Positions 25,090 through 36,171 of a DNA stretch of 64,000 bases are shown in pieces. Positions within the stretch are counted from its first letter, which is position 1. Each line of letters begins with the position of its first letter. Location of the stretch: assembly GCA_028023455.1 (NCBI GenBank), contig JAQFVV010000980.1, positions 64,001 through 128,000 of the forward strand, given 5' to 3'. Position numbers and translations under genes: made by a program. The DNA comes from Epiperipatus broadwayi. Lineage: Eukaryota; Onychophora; Udeonychophora; Euonychophora; Peripatidae. Below the pieces are notes generated by a model, which had not been told where the DNA came from, did no database searches, and worked only from the letters and a program-made list of their open reading frames with translations.

Positions 25090-26240
25090 ATTTCTATTTT
25101 AATATAATTAAATTTAATTATTCTAATTCAAATATGAGTAAATTTGAATGAAATCATACAATGCTTTCTATTAATATTAATATTAACAATTTAAATATTT
25201 GGACATTTGTAAGAAAAAGTATGTTTCATCTTCTTCAAATAGTTTGATTGGTTCAAATAAATAATAATAATATAAACAGTTTTACACATTTTACATTATA
25301 ATACAGATCTTTTCAGCACTTCTGAAGAGGAACCATAAAGAAGAAGAGATTTCTGCAATTTGTTAAGATTTTCTCTTTTTTACTTTATTCCTTATCTTAG
25401 AAAAGCTAGATATCTAATTATCAACTAGTTTGCTATAAGACAGCTACCTGAAAATCTCCTAGTTATCTAAAAACATTTTGGCAGTTTTTTATGCCACAAG
25501 GCCTGTCTAAAAAAAATAAAATAATGAATTTTAATAATAATTATTCAAACAAATAATTTAATCCCATTTTTAATATTTGAATTACATATACATTTGATTT
25601 ACATATAGATTATTTGAAATTATTTTAAGCACCATTTATGTTGTGTTACATATAGTTTAAAATTGCAATGTTTTAAAATCTATGCTTGTGCAACTTTAAA
25701 ATAATGCAGTAATAATTCTGATAAATTAAATTATTATAAACTATGAATGATAATTTTTAATTTTAAATCTCTATGTATACAGTTAGTGTTTTAAAACAAT
25801 CCTTCAAACAATTCATTGTTAATATTTAAAATCTTTACTAAATAATTTAAATACTTATCTGACAGCCAATCAGATGTTATGATAAACTGTCTGAATAATG
25901 ATCAAACCGTAAATACAAGACAGAGAATTTTACAAGAAAAAGGCGGTCCACCCTTTTCTTTAGTTGTCTTTCTATATATCTAAGCCAGTCTGAAGTATTT
26001 AGGTTTGAAAGTGTGAAGCTTTAAATATTTTCACATTTAACTCACTGAGTCTAAATTACAAACATACAGTGCAAAATCCTACGATTTACTACGCAGTAGT
26101 TTTTAGATGTTATAATTTGCAGTTATTTTGTATAAAGTGCAGATACAAAATAAATATTATTTAAATAATTTATTATAATTATAGTTATTAATGATATATT
26201 ATTTTTTGTATAGTAGTTTATGTAAATAAAACAAAAAACT
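25090..26240. other. AT-rich sequence, nothing recognised
   Basis: No motif or repeat boundary was seen. Confidence 0.5.
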
Positions 26241-26242
26241 TG

Positions 26243-26312
26243 TAGGATAGTGATTAAAATACGAACCTGTCATACCAATGATCAAAAGATCAAATAATAA
26301 GACTCCTATAAG
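26243..26312 (+). repeat. Possible tRNA-Asp-like SINE relic
   Basis: GGATAGTGATTAAAATACG resembles an A-box. CCTGTCATACC could be an anticodon arm with GTC, as in tRNA-Asp, and AAGATCAAATAAT would be a ruined B-box. It is single-copy in the window and decayed. Confidence 0.3.
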
Positions 26313-26694
26313 ATCATTCTATTTATTCAGACAATGTTCAAACATGTTTTCAGATTTTTTTAGATATCTAACTCATTTTCAGTTCAATTAACCATTTGAT
26401 AATAATCAGCAAGTAGAAAGCAAAATCATAAATCACCCAACTTCACATTTATATTAAGATCTCTAGTATTCTTCAACATGCGTGGAAATTATTGAAGAGT
26501 TTTTGTTCTGCAGTGGCCAAAAGTTTGTAAATTTAAAAAAAAAGAAAGAACATTTTTACTTGCTTTGAAAAATTACAAGTACCTTTGTTTAAGCATTTAG
26601 TACACTATTATGTCTTTATTACTTAAAATTATGTATTTCAATATCACCAGAAGTGGACAGTTTATTATATCTAAGTTACCATATTTATTGTACA

Positions 26695-26800
26695 GTGTGA
26701 TTTAGTATAAGGATAATTGTGGTAGATTTAAAAGCTGAAAATTTTGGATCAAAATTCCATCTTTGACTTTAGTGCTCGAACATCACGTGACTTTACAATT
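26695..26800 (+). repeat. Decayed tRNA-like SINE (family T2)
   Basis: TTTAGTATAAGGATAATTG, then TTTTGGATCAAAATTCC (B-box-like), then a tail GAACATCACGTGACTTTAC shared with 14828-14850. Confidence 0.4.
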
Positions 26801-26819
26801 AATATGCATTTGATTATTT

Positions 26820-27727
26820 TTTTACTGTGATTGTTTAGAAACTTATTTTGATCAAATAAATTTCATTTGTTTACATAAATTAATCTAACTTTGTTAGAAT
26901 AAAACTTTTTTTTTCAATGTTATAATAAAATATGTAAATAAAATCTACCTTAATTTAATTAAAATCATTTTAAAAGTTTCACTTTGCACAAATCAAGAAA
27001 ATCCAATATGACGATAAGAAAACAATTACATTAGGAAGAAAATATTCCATTTATTAAAAAAATAAGATAATCAAAGCAGCAAAATGAAAATTGAAAATGG
27101 CAGATTATTTTTATCATTTGAAATTTTAAAAATTATTATTAAAATTTTTACAATATTGTATTCATTAATATACAATTCCAATCAGCTGATAAAATGCACA
27201 AAAACTATTTTGACGAAAATAAATTAAAATTTAAAAGCCGAAAAAATAAATAAATAATAATAATAAAAGACATATTGTTTTGAGTTTCATTAAATTGAAT
27301 TTGTATCTAATTTGAATTTCTTCTTTCAGGAAACATACACACAAAAAACCTTTCTTCTACACTAATAAAACACACAGCATAATATATATATTGATTTTTC
27401 AGTTTATCTAACGAACATAGAATTCTACACTTATAAATAAGGTCACATATATATGTGTGAACATCTATTTAAATACAAATTTTATAAATGCATATTATTA
27501 AAAAAAAATATTTAATTTATAAAGTAGTAAAATCAATGAAATAATAGAAGACTTATTTCCACGACTGCTTGTGTGTTGTCTTACTCAGTGCTTATAAAAT
27601 TGTATGAAGTAGCAGTATAAATCTCTTCTATATAGTATAAGTTGGTGTAGATTAAAGAAGTTATACCATGTTTACTTTCTTGCATATTTCAAAGATTTTA
27701 TTATATTTAAATGTTGGTATATTAGTG
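26820..27727. other. AT-rich sequence, nothing recognised
   Basis: Only A/T-rich runs are visible. Confidence 0.5.
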
Positions 27728-28060
27728 TCTTCCTGAAGGTTTGTGATGATGGTGTTCCAGTTGTATTTTTATATTGGACTATATCTATTATCTAACATGC
27801 ATATTGAATGTCTTTAAAAAAATTCTATTTTATTTAAATATTCCAAATACATTCAACTGTTAATAATAGCACATCAAACAGGTTAGTATATGCACAATGT
27901 TTCGAGAAGTGTTATTCTCTTCTCTCCTTCAGGTGTTGCTGGTCTGACCAATGACAGTATTAGCATGGGATTTGAACATAGATTCTTGATTATTGAATTT
28001 TAAAGTAATACTCTAACCAACTGAGCTATCCTGCCAAAGGCAACAGTCAGTAGAAATTTC
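27728..28060 (-). repeat. Left inverted PLE pseudo-LTR
   Basis: On the minus strand: tRNA-like head at the inner end, the linker CTGTCATTGG, then CACCTGAAGG and TTCTCGAAACATTGTG, and the outer end with TTGAATGTATTTGGAAT. CTTCTCGAAAC is the best-preserved copy of the hammerhead-like segment of this pseudo-LTR. Confidence 0.75.
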
Positions 28061-28085
28061 ATAAATTTATCCATGAGGTTCCTCC

Positions 28086-28240
28086 TGAGCTGCTCACATG
28101 ACAATGGCAAAAATTTCCATAAGCCAACCTAGTGTAACTATACATAATGTATGGAAACCACTATTCAACTTTGCACTTAGGAAAAAGTGGAGAAATCAGG
28201 ACAAACCTCATGCACAAGTATATGACATTTCTACTGACTG
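28086..28240 (+). pseudogene. PLE C-terminal coding fragment
   Basis: One frame carries the PLE tail motifs HNVWKPLFNFALRKKWRNQ over about 50 residues, homologous to 5490-5610 and 55912-56045. It has no start and nothing upstream survives. This is the C-terminus of the GIY-YIG module only. Confidence 0.6.
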
Positions 28241-28244
28241 TTAT

Positions 28245-28535
28245 CTTTGGCAGGATGGCTCAATTGGTTAGAGCATTACATTAAAATTCAATAATCAAGA
28301 ATCTAAGGATCCAGGTTCGAATCCTATGCTAGTACTGTCACTGGTGGGACCAGCAACAACTGAAGAAGAGGGAAGAATAATACCTCTCAAAACATTGTGC
28401 ATATACTAACCTATTTGATGTGCTATTACTAACAGTTGAATGTATTTGGAATATTTAAATAAAGTTAAATTTTACTAAAGTCATTACACATATTAGATTA
28501 TGGAAATAGTCCAATATAAAAATACAACTTGGTAT
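28245..28535 (+). repeat. Right PLE pseudo-LTR with tRNA-Leu(TAA)-like head
   Basis: GGCAGGATGGCTCAATTGG (A-box region) and CCAGGTTCGAATCC (B-box) are nearly canonical. The anticodon-arm area corresponds to CTTAAAA (TAA) in sister copies. About 190 bases of non-tRNA sequence follow, including CTGAAGAAGAGG and CCTCTCAAAAC, then AATAAAG near the end. The pol III boxes could drive an internal promoter. Confidence 0.75.
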
Positions 28536-28539
28536 ATTA

Positions 28540-29240
28540 GTGTTTATCTTCTTTTAACTAGAAAACAAAACAAAAAAAACATAAACATTCTTACCAACCA
28601 AAAGTTTAAAGCCTGCAAATAATGCTTATTCCGTCACTGTTTTTCTATAAATGGATGCTGGAAAATCAGTGAAGTAAAATAAATACAATTTGCTCTACTT
28701 AGCTACTTATGGATATTTTTGCTTTATCTCTCTTTTTCTCTATTATTTCATATATACATATATAATAAAAATGTGAAATTGGAAAGTTAGAAAATGCAAA
28801 CAATGAAATAGAAAGTGATATAAAGTAGGTAAAAAAGAATGTTGAACATAGAATGGAAATGATCCAAGGTAAAGTGAAAAGTCTAGGAATATATTACTGG
28901 ACTCATGTATATGAATATGAAAAAGAATTAAAGCTGATTAAAAATAAATTCAAAATATTAAAGATTGAGTAAAAACACTTAAGAACAAATCCAAATTAAA
29001 CATGTTCATTTAGAAATTAAATAAATAGAGAAGTTGGAGCTAAGTCAAGTCCAAAAGGAAGGAGTAAATACGTTAAATAACTTTAAAACAATATTTATTT
29101 CTTTAGATAATGTAAAGAAAGAAGAATTTTATTATAATAATGAAGAATCTTTAATATTAGGTAAATAGCACTAAAAAACATATTTATGTTGATTATACAA
29201 CCCTTTAAAAGAATATTTTTAAATCTAATGTCTGAATATC
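28540..29240. other. AT-rich sequence, nothing recognised
   Basis: Lysine/asparagine-rich broken frames only. Confidence 0.45.
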
Positions 29241-29242
29241 CT

Positions 29243-29310
29243 AGTGCCTCGCTGATGACAGCCAGCAGCTAGAAACCAGTCTGGGGATAGGGATATTTGG
29301 AAAAGCCTGT
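29243..29310 (+). repeat. Short fragment of the 14-kb dispersed repeat
   Basis: CTCGCTGATGACAGCC and AGAAACCAGTCTGGGGATA match the 14.0-kb family words. Confidence 0.5.
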
Positions 29311-29344
29311 TAAGAGCTGTTCATGCTCATTATATAACATATTT

Positions 29345-30360
29345 ATATATATTGTAACAGAATAAATATGTGAGTCATGAAAAATAATGGTCTTGGTTAG
29401 ATAATGCTTGCAAATTGTGTCATCATTTGTAACAGAATAAAAATGAAAGTATGTTCTTTTCTTAATATCTCACAGATTTGGGAGTCAGTTACAACCAATT
29501 AATTATAATGACCATGGGAAATGAAAACTTTAATATAATCTGAATGAAAATATATAGCCAATCATTGGTCATCATTTGCAACAGAATAAAAATATGCTCT
29601 GAAGTTGAACACCATTTATAATAAAATAAAACTATTGGTCATAATGTGTCCTGAGTCATAGCCTAATTATTGATCAGCATTTGTAACAGAATAAAAATAT
29701 GAATCAAGGAAAAACAATCTTAATTTAATAATGTCCATGAAATGCAGCACCATTTGTAACAGAATGAAAATAATAAAATAGGCTAAAATGAATATCAATC
29801 AATGAATAACAATCTAACACTTAAGTTAATAAAACAATGATAATAATCTTTGTTATAACATCATAGATTCCAATAACATTTAGAACAAATATAAAGCAAA
29901 TAAAACATTACTTCAAACTACTCTAAAATATAAGTATTATTTGCAATAAATTAAAGATAAAGCAATAAAAATAAATATTATCTTAAAAATAATAGTATGT
30001 ATCCATTATATAAATCCTTTATAATAGAATAAAAATAATGGTAAAGAATTACACAAATACACTTTAATATTCCTCATGAATCAACACACTGTTTATAATA
30101 ATACAAACTTGTACCAAAATTCAAACATTATTTCTACTTATATTTAAAAGAAATAATTCATGGATGGATGAAATAATCTTAATATGTCCTACAAGTTTAC
30201 AATATCAATGATATCTAACAAAATATATAACTCAATAATTGATTTATAATTACAACTAAATAAAATAAAAATACTGCCAACTCAGCTATATTATTCCACT
30301 AATATTAATATACTCTTTTTAACAAAGTCATTTATAATAAGATTAAATAATAATAATACA
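29345..30360 (+). repeat. Decaying minisatellite, about 74-bp period
   Basis: The word CATTTGTAACAGAATAAAAA recurs at about 29354, 29429, 29578, 29683 and 29756. Weaker forms (CTTTATAATAGAATAAAAA and similar) run out to about 30330. Most gaps are close to 74 or twice 74. No transcription signal is evident. Confidence 0.6.
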
Positions 30361-30369
30361 AAATCAATT

Positions 30370-31980
30370 AACCTAACATATCTTTCCACTTTCACAAATT
30401 TAATTATTAATATCCAATTATAACAATATATAAAATAAATGATAGATTCCTATTTGATGCTTTTTCCAACAATTGACAAATCACATCCAATTACTCTTCA
30501 GTTTAATAAAGCTAAGTTATTATAACTTTAGTCTATAACTGTCAAAGCACATGAAAGGTTGTTAGATTATTATAATCAAATATTAATATTAAAATTTAAT
30601 ATTTAAACTAAATTTATGATCCACACTAATGAATTTTGAATATAATAAAAGCAAATCACTATAATTTGTAATGGGATTAAGTATCTTACTATACCACCTT
30701 AATAAATGAATACAATTATAATTTTTGTCACTGCATACTAACTTAATATAACATTCCTTTTTAATCAATAATGGCTTAAATAAAATACATGAACATTTCA
30801 CTGCAACTACCTTTACTCATCTTCAATAAATTATCATATTTGTTCCTTTATAAATCATCAAATCAATTCATAAATATAATTTCTAATATCTGATTAGGTA
30901 TTATTATTATTTTCGTGTGAGCACAAGGCTGCAACAATTTGTTTTTGTAAAATTTGATTTTTGGAATTCTGTATAATCTTATCCCATAACTTTACAAGTT
31001 TCTGCACTTTATTTACAATTTTTCTAAGTTATTTTTTCCAGCTCCAGTCTAGGTCATCTATTATTACTGCCATTTCCAACTCATCCATATACTATGAAGC
31101 CTTGTGTTGGTGGCTATTTGCAATATCAGAGTCAATTGATGAATTAAGATAATTAGTAAGACTAAAGGAGAATTCGTCAAAATTGAAGAACACTCATATT
31201 ATTGTCTAAGATTTCAATTTTATAATTTTTAATTTACAAGACTTCTATAACTGCTTTAAATGAATAAAACTTATTTATCCTTAATTATTCTGTTTTTTAA
31301 TATCTGTATTTCCACCTTAGATAATGAAGCAGAATTTGTCCACTTTTTTTGATATCACTGGAAACCTTTTGAAGTATCATGGAATCATTATCATTGTTGT
31401 TAAGATTCATCATTTTTGTCTTTTTGGCATTATTGTAACACAGATTAGCCTGTATCATATTATCACATCATTAAAAAATTCATGATGAGATACAGGTTAT
31501 TCTTGTGATTCAGTTTTTAGATATGTTTAATAGATCACTGAACATTTTTCAATTTTTTTTTTAATTATAATTTTACATTTTGTCAGATTCAAAACCATGA
31601 GTTACTATCTTTTAAAAATAAATTATTTATATGATGGACTTTATGCAGGAGGCCATCCTTCTATCTCAATTAATAATAAAAGTAAACAAACCTGTATCAC
31701 TCCTGACTGTATTCCAAATGATTCTTCCTATTATATATAGTAACCATATATTATCCTGCTCATGTAGGTCATTTGCTTGATAACAAATATCTTAACATTT
31801 TTGCTGCTATTGAAAAAATCAACATAAATCATGTTGTATGGTGAAATATTTTTGTGGGATTGTTTCATGCTTATATGTAATGTAGCTTATGGAAATTATA
31901 TTATTCTCTATGTCAGTTATCTTGATCCTTTTTAAGATTATTTGGCTCAAAATTTAACTAGGCATCAATAGCAATGTAGT
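30370..31980. other. AT-rich sequence, nothing recognised
   Basis: Short open frames at 30589-30801 (minus) and 30961-31152 (plus) have no recognisable motif and look like chance. Confidence 0.45.
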
Positions 31981-31988
31981 TTTTTTTA

Positions 31989-32074
31989 TATGTCAAATGC
32001 ATTGACCAGGAAGCAAACCCAGGCTAGCTGTTTGGAAGGCAGCTATGCTAACCGCTAGGCCACCAACGCTTGTC
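31989..32074 (-). repeat. tRNA-derived SINE (family T1)
   Basis: On the minus strand: AGCGTTGGTGGCCTAGCGG (A-box region), then GCTGCCTTCCAAACAGC (anticodon arm) and GGGTTTGCTTCCTGG (B-box), then a T1 tail and poly-A (T-run at 31980-31987). Flanks ATAGCAATGTAGTTTT and ATAGCAATTTTTATT look like a decayed target duplication. Confidence 0.75.
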
Positions 32075-32338
32075 ATAGCAATTTTTATTACCTTTTTAAA
32101 ATTGTTATCTGCTTGAGAGCTCTTCTCTATAGATATTATTCAATATATTAATAAGTTTAGTTGAATCATTTAAGGACTTCTGAAATTATTGTTTCAAATT
32201 GAGCCCTATTGTTCTTCAGCTATACAATGGCTTGTCTTGAAGCTATTTTTTCTTCAGTTGAAGAAGGAATCTAATTATGATTTGCTTATGTGCTATTCTA
32301 TCACATTATATGTATAATACAGTTCAAGATTTATATTC

Positions 32339-32341
<3 letters not shown>

Positions 32342-32403
<62 letters not shown>
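32342..32403. repeat. (AT)31 microsatellite
   Basis: A 62-bp AT run directly abutting the hairpin at 32402. Confidence 0.95.
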
Positions 32404-32407
<4 letters not shown>

Positions 32408-32527
32408 AACACAGAATTACTTCTATAAAACTGCTTTAATATTTCAACCAGCAGACTGATAAAAACCAGTCTGCTGGTTGAAATATTAAAGCAGTTTTAT
32501 AGAAGTAATTCTGTGTTTTTATTATGT
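32402..32527. repeat. Near-perfect 57-bp-arm hairpin
   Basis: The left arm (32402-32458) and right arm (32467-32527) are reverse complements except for a two-base length difference near the outer ends and one mismatch at the loop. The loop is only about eight bases. AACCAGCAGACTG faces CAGTCTGCTGGTT at the tip. The arms contain no tRNA boxes or open frame. Confidence 0.9.
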
Positions 32528-32599
32528 TTTTATGTTTCCTTTAGTTAGTTCGTATATATATATATATTATTTTTGTAAAGTCAATAGTCTTCCATCTCT

Positions 32600-33598
32600 T
32601 TTCTTAATTGATTTATAAAGTTTTTATCCACAGAACTAGCCACTGTATTTTTTAATTTTACATTCTTACACTTTTCATATCATCTTTGTTTACTTTGTAT
32701 TATCACTTTTTTTATTTAAATCTGTCAATTGTAACTTGAATCCATAACCTTGCATCTCTTGTTCTAATTTCATTTCCATTCTGATACTAAATCAGTATTT
32801 CTTAACCTAAAGATTTCTTAAGTTTTTGTGATGAATTTATTATTCTTCCTTACTAAATATCAATGCTAATTATTGGTATTTAAATTATTACATTTTTGAA
32901 AATGATTTACAAAATCTAAGCCAAGATTCCTTCTAATACGTGTATTCTTCGGTTTAATAATGTTGTTATCTAATAAGCCTTTTCCAAAACAAACATGATG
33001 GTTTTTTTATAAGCTATTTATGTTTAGCATTTTATATTTAATGATGAGCGTCATTAACTTGCTAATTATGAAGACTTCATTTTGCTTTTAATATGATCAG
33101 AACAAACTTAAGTTTTAGTCTGGAAGAATAATTTCATTTTTTAAATTATCTTGGTGATTCTGTCCTAAATGTTGACCCACAGAATTGAATTATAGCGTGA
33201 CTAAGCATCTTTGTATACATTTATTGTCTATCTTTTATGCACATTATAGAAGGGATCAAAGTGCAGCAATAAGGCTTCCATTTGCTATGTCACAAACTGG
33301 GTTCAAATCTGGGCGAAATAAACAAAAAAATTTTAACAGGGTTAGAATTGTTTTCAGTAGTCAACTCACAGTCATTCCATTTAAACATTTTTATAGTGGA
33401 TAATAAATGGGTGCCATGTTATTACTAGCTAAAAGATAAAATAAAAACAAATGTTCAAATTCTTACTCTTCATCTTTTTTTTTAGTAATCTTGTTAAGTA
33501 CTGCTTTCTCTTTCTCTGATCTTCAATGATACGTTATTACAGAGATCTTTTCCCTGCAGTGTTTTATTTAAAAGCTGTTTTATCTATCTTTATTTATA
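32600..33598. other. AT-rich sequence, nothing recognised
   Basis: A short frame (33185-33403) and a GGGTTCAAATCTGG box (33299) are present, but no A-box partner or protein motif was found. Confidence 0.4.
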
Positions 33599-33620
33599 CA
33601 TATTCTGTTTTTTTTCTTTT

Positions 33621-33714
33621 CATGTGTCATAGCATCGGCCGGGAAGCGAACCCGCTAACCCGGGACAACTGCTTGTAAGGCAGCTGTGCTGACCTCTCGA
33701 CCACCTACGCTTGA
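33621..33714 (-). repeat. tRNA-derived SINE (family T1), best-preserved copy
   Basis: On the minus strand: GGTGGTCGAGAGGTCAG (A-box), CTGCCTTACAAGCAG (stem with 7-base loop, TAC at the anticodon position), a long variable region, GCGGGTTCGCTTCCCGG (B-box) and the tail CTATGACACATG, then an A-rich end. CATATTCTGTTTTTT and CATATTATGTTTTTT flank it as duplications. The acceptor stem has one mismatch and the tail replaces a tRNA 3' end, so it is not a host tRNA gene. Confidence 0.85.
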
Positions 33715-33739
33715 CAATGCATATTATGTTTTTTAAAAA

Positions 33740-34568
33740 AAACACCGTTACTTTAGTCTACACACCCTTACATATTGTTTATACTGTATAAAATAACTTA
33801 CTAATGGATCCTGATGGAATTTATTAATATATTTTTTTTTCCAAACTTTTTTTTTTTCTAAAAAAAATAAATTAAGATCTATCACGTGTTAAGAATCTAA
33901 ATTAATATTTGATATCACGGAAAAGAGGGTCCATAAATCATTTTAAAATGTAAGAGGAAAACTTTTATTTTTAAATAAATTTTAGACAAAAATTTTGTTT
34001 ACCGTTTCAAACTGACAATTCTCACGGAGAAGTCTATTATTACCATAAATTAATTTAATTTTCGCTTGTAGAAATAAATTGTAAAATATTCGTTGTAAAA
34101 GTCTCTCACGGATTTAATGCTTAGTGCACTAGCCCGAAATGATAACTCTCGGTAGTTCAAATTTGAAACAGATCTGAAAATTGTTTTAGGTTATTTAACA
34201 ATTTCCAAGCAAGTTCATGATTTTTTAAAACAACTAATTATCCAACATTAGCAATGATCGGGGTCTAGATTTTTTTTGTTGTTGAAAATGATTATTAGTA
34301 TCAGAAGAATAACCAGACCTATAAGGCAGTGTGTAATGCCTAAATTTTAAATCTCATTTAAAGATATTTAGGAGCTCTGACCAATTCAAACAATCCTGGA
34401 ATCAGATTATGTATGTTGTATGTATGTATATGATTATACATAAACGTAATCAAATTTAACATTTATTTACAAAGCAGACATATATATAAGTAATAAAGAA
34501 ACTGCTAAATTATATATATAATAAGTGAAACACAGGCTTAATATATACCATGTGTCTATATATGTAAT
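33740..34568. other. AT-rich sequence, nothing firm
   Basis: GCTTAGTGCACTAGC and GGTAGTTCAAATTTG at 34118-34170 could be an eroded tRNA-like pair of boxes. Support is weak. Confidence 0.35.
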
Positions 34569-34658
34569 ATAGGGTATATGAGCACAGACTTTCACACGAC
34601 CCACCATTCTCCACTCTATCTAATAACACTGATACACTCAAGCACATATATGCTGAAA

Positions 34659-34728
34659 AGATAAATAATCACCAATATACGTATTTCATGCTAAACCAGC
34701 AATCATCAGTTGGTCCAGATTATCATCT
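34659..34728 (-). ncRNA. Hammerhead ribozyme motif, left arm
   Basis: On the minus strand: AGATGATAATC, TGG bulge, ACCAA, CTGATGA, TGCT-loop-AGCA, GAAA, U-ACGU-AUA, then UUGGU, GAUUAUU and AUCU. Stem I pairs 5, 7 and 4 bp. All core positions are intact. The predicted cut is after AUA. The stem II closing pair is U-U where the consensus has G-C. Confidence 0.65.
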
Positions 34729-34784
34729 CCCACACATTGTCTATCTTAATAAATATCTGAGCACTTATGGTATATATGTGTGGG

Positions 34785-34854
34785 AGATGATAATCTGGAC
34801 CAACTGATGATTGCTGGTTTAGCATGAAATACGTATATTGTTGATTATTTATCT
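34785..34854 (+). ncRNA. Hammerhead ribozyme motif, right arm
   Basis: Same fold as the left arm, with CTGATGA at 34804-34810 and predicted cleavage after 34837. One base change (UUGUU for UUGGU) breaks a pair in the inner part of stem I. Confidence 0.6.
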
Positions 34855-34959
34855 TTTCAGCATATATGTGCTTGAGTGTATCAGTGTTATTAGATAGAGT
34901 GGAGAATGGTGGGTCGTGTGAAAGTCTGTGCTCATATACCCTATGTTATATATATATAT

Positions 34960-36170
34960 ATAGTAATTTTCATAAAGAAAGTCTTAAAACCTATATACAT
35001 ATATTTATATTTGCATGATAAAGCAATTTGAAATATCGTATCTCTTATGTCCCTATAAATAATATATAGCTATCGTAAAACATGTTTATTTAAAATAATA
35101 TAATAATAATTTTATGATTTCAACAAAAAAAAAAGAAAAGATGAAGTTAGAAAAATAAATTTTTGTGTGAAAAAGTAATAATTACATTTTAATGCCATAA
35201 ATAAGACGGGGGAAACTAGTCCAGGATTTAGCAAATATAAATGTGCAGATTCAGACTAGTAAAGGAGCTAGAAATTATATTTAAATAAGTCTTTTTTTAA
35301 AAAAAAAAATGCAGAAGAAGAATAACAATAACAATAATAATGTGTTGTTGGTAGTGTGGTAAATTATAGAAGTTATGTGTCATTAAAAAAGTGATATAAG
35401 ATGAAAATTGTTAAGTTTTTAAACAAATAGGAAAATAGTAAATAAATTTAATAACCATAAAAGGTTTGAAATAGAAAGCTGCGTATGACAGAGCATTGGA
35501 TTATATAGCAATTCATAATGAACTCAAGAATAATACTAAAAATAAATGTGAATATCTTGTAATTAATTATAGATCCCAACAACAATTTAGTGGTGGCAGA
35601 ATTGGCTACATGTAAAAAATGTAAGAAGTTTTGAATCAAAAAAGTGAATCATAAATAAATTAAAGAGAAATAACATTTTAAAAATGATCAAATTTGATAA
35701 ATAAATGTAAATACAGAAAACATAAGTCATGTACTATACTATTAATTTAAATATCCATAATTCAAAAATGTCTTATCCAAACAAAATTTCAAAGTAATCT
35801 TTAATCCTATACAACAAATTAATTATTTTGTATAATATTAATTAAAAAAAAAAAAAAACATTCAATAAATATCTATAAATTAATAAGCCCAATGATAGTA
35901 AGGTATCGGGGAAGGGGGTTTTATTTAAGAAGAGTTTGGATCTATTTTTAAAATCTGAAAAATTTGCAAAATTGTACAAAACTATGAAACCAAAGATTTC
36001 AGATTAGATTAATTAATTCAAATAAAAGATAAATAGTTTGAAGAATTTTAAGAAAATAGAATCATGAATGATTGTTCATAATAAAAAAACGGAGAAAGTA
36101 AAAAAAGTCTTAAATTAACAATAAGGAAGGAGAGAAAAGATAAGAAAAATATAAATACTAAAATAACTAT
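34960..36170. other. AT-rich sequence, nothing recognised
   Basis: A/T runs only. The short minus-strand frame at 35448-35639 has no motif. Confidence 0.45.
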
Positions 36171-36171
36171 T

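Larger units (their letters stand above)
27728..28535 (+). mobile_element. Severely 5'-truncated PLE between inverted pseudo-LTRs
   Basis: The left arm (27728 to about 28085, minus) and right arm (about 28190-28535, plus) are reverse complements of good quality. Each holds the Leu-like tRNA head (TCCTGCCAAAG and CTTTGGCAGGA at the inner ends). Between them is only about 100 bases of the PLE C-terminal frame, with HNVWKPL and ALRKKWRNQ legible. A truncated PLE that starts with an inverted terminal repeat is a known PLE insertion form. Confidence 0.75.
34569..34944. repeat. 168-bp inverted repeat (short foldback FB element)
   Basis: 34569-34736 and 34777-34944 are reverse complements with about one mismatch visible, around a 40-bp spacer. 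The arms equal the outer parts of the longer FB element at 58.9-59.7 kb, so this is an internally deleted form or a recently homogenised one. Each arm contains a hammerhead motif pointing outward. (AT) runs flank it. Confidence 0.92.

Noticed and set aside
25945-25985. Small hairpin AAAAGGCGG with CCACCCTTTT
   Set aside because: Short, imperfect and isolated. Not above what is expected by chance.
28245-28330. A functional tRNA-Leu gene
   Set aside because: The boxes are good, but the stems are eroded and the head is fused to a repeated non-tRNA body at every copy.
29345-30360. CRISPR-like array
   Set aside because: The DNA is eukaryotic, units are degenerate, spacing is uneven and the intervening sequence is itself repeated.
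33260-33330. tRNA-like box GGGTTCAAATCTGG as a SINE
   Set aside because: No A-box at the right distance and no second copy in the window.
33621-33714. A functional tRNA-Val(TAC) gene
   Set aside because: The acceptor stem has a mismatch, the variable arm is class II-like, and the tail plus duplications mark it as a SINE.
34118-34170. tRNA-like pair of boxes
   Set aside because: Single occurrence and too eroded. Kept only as a remark in the region entry.
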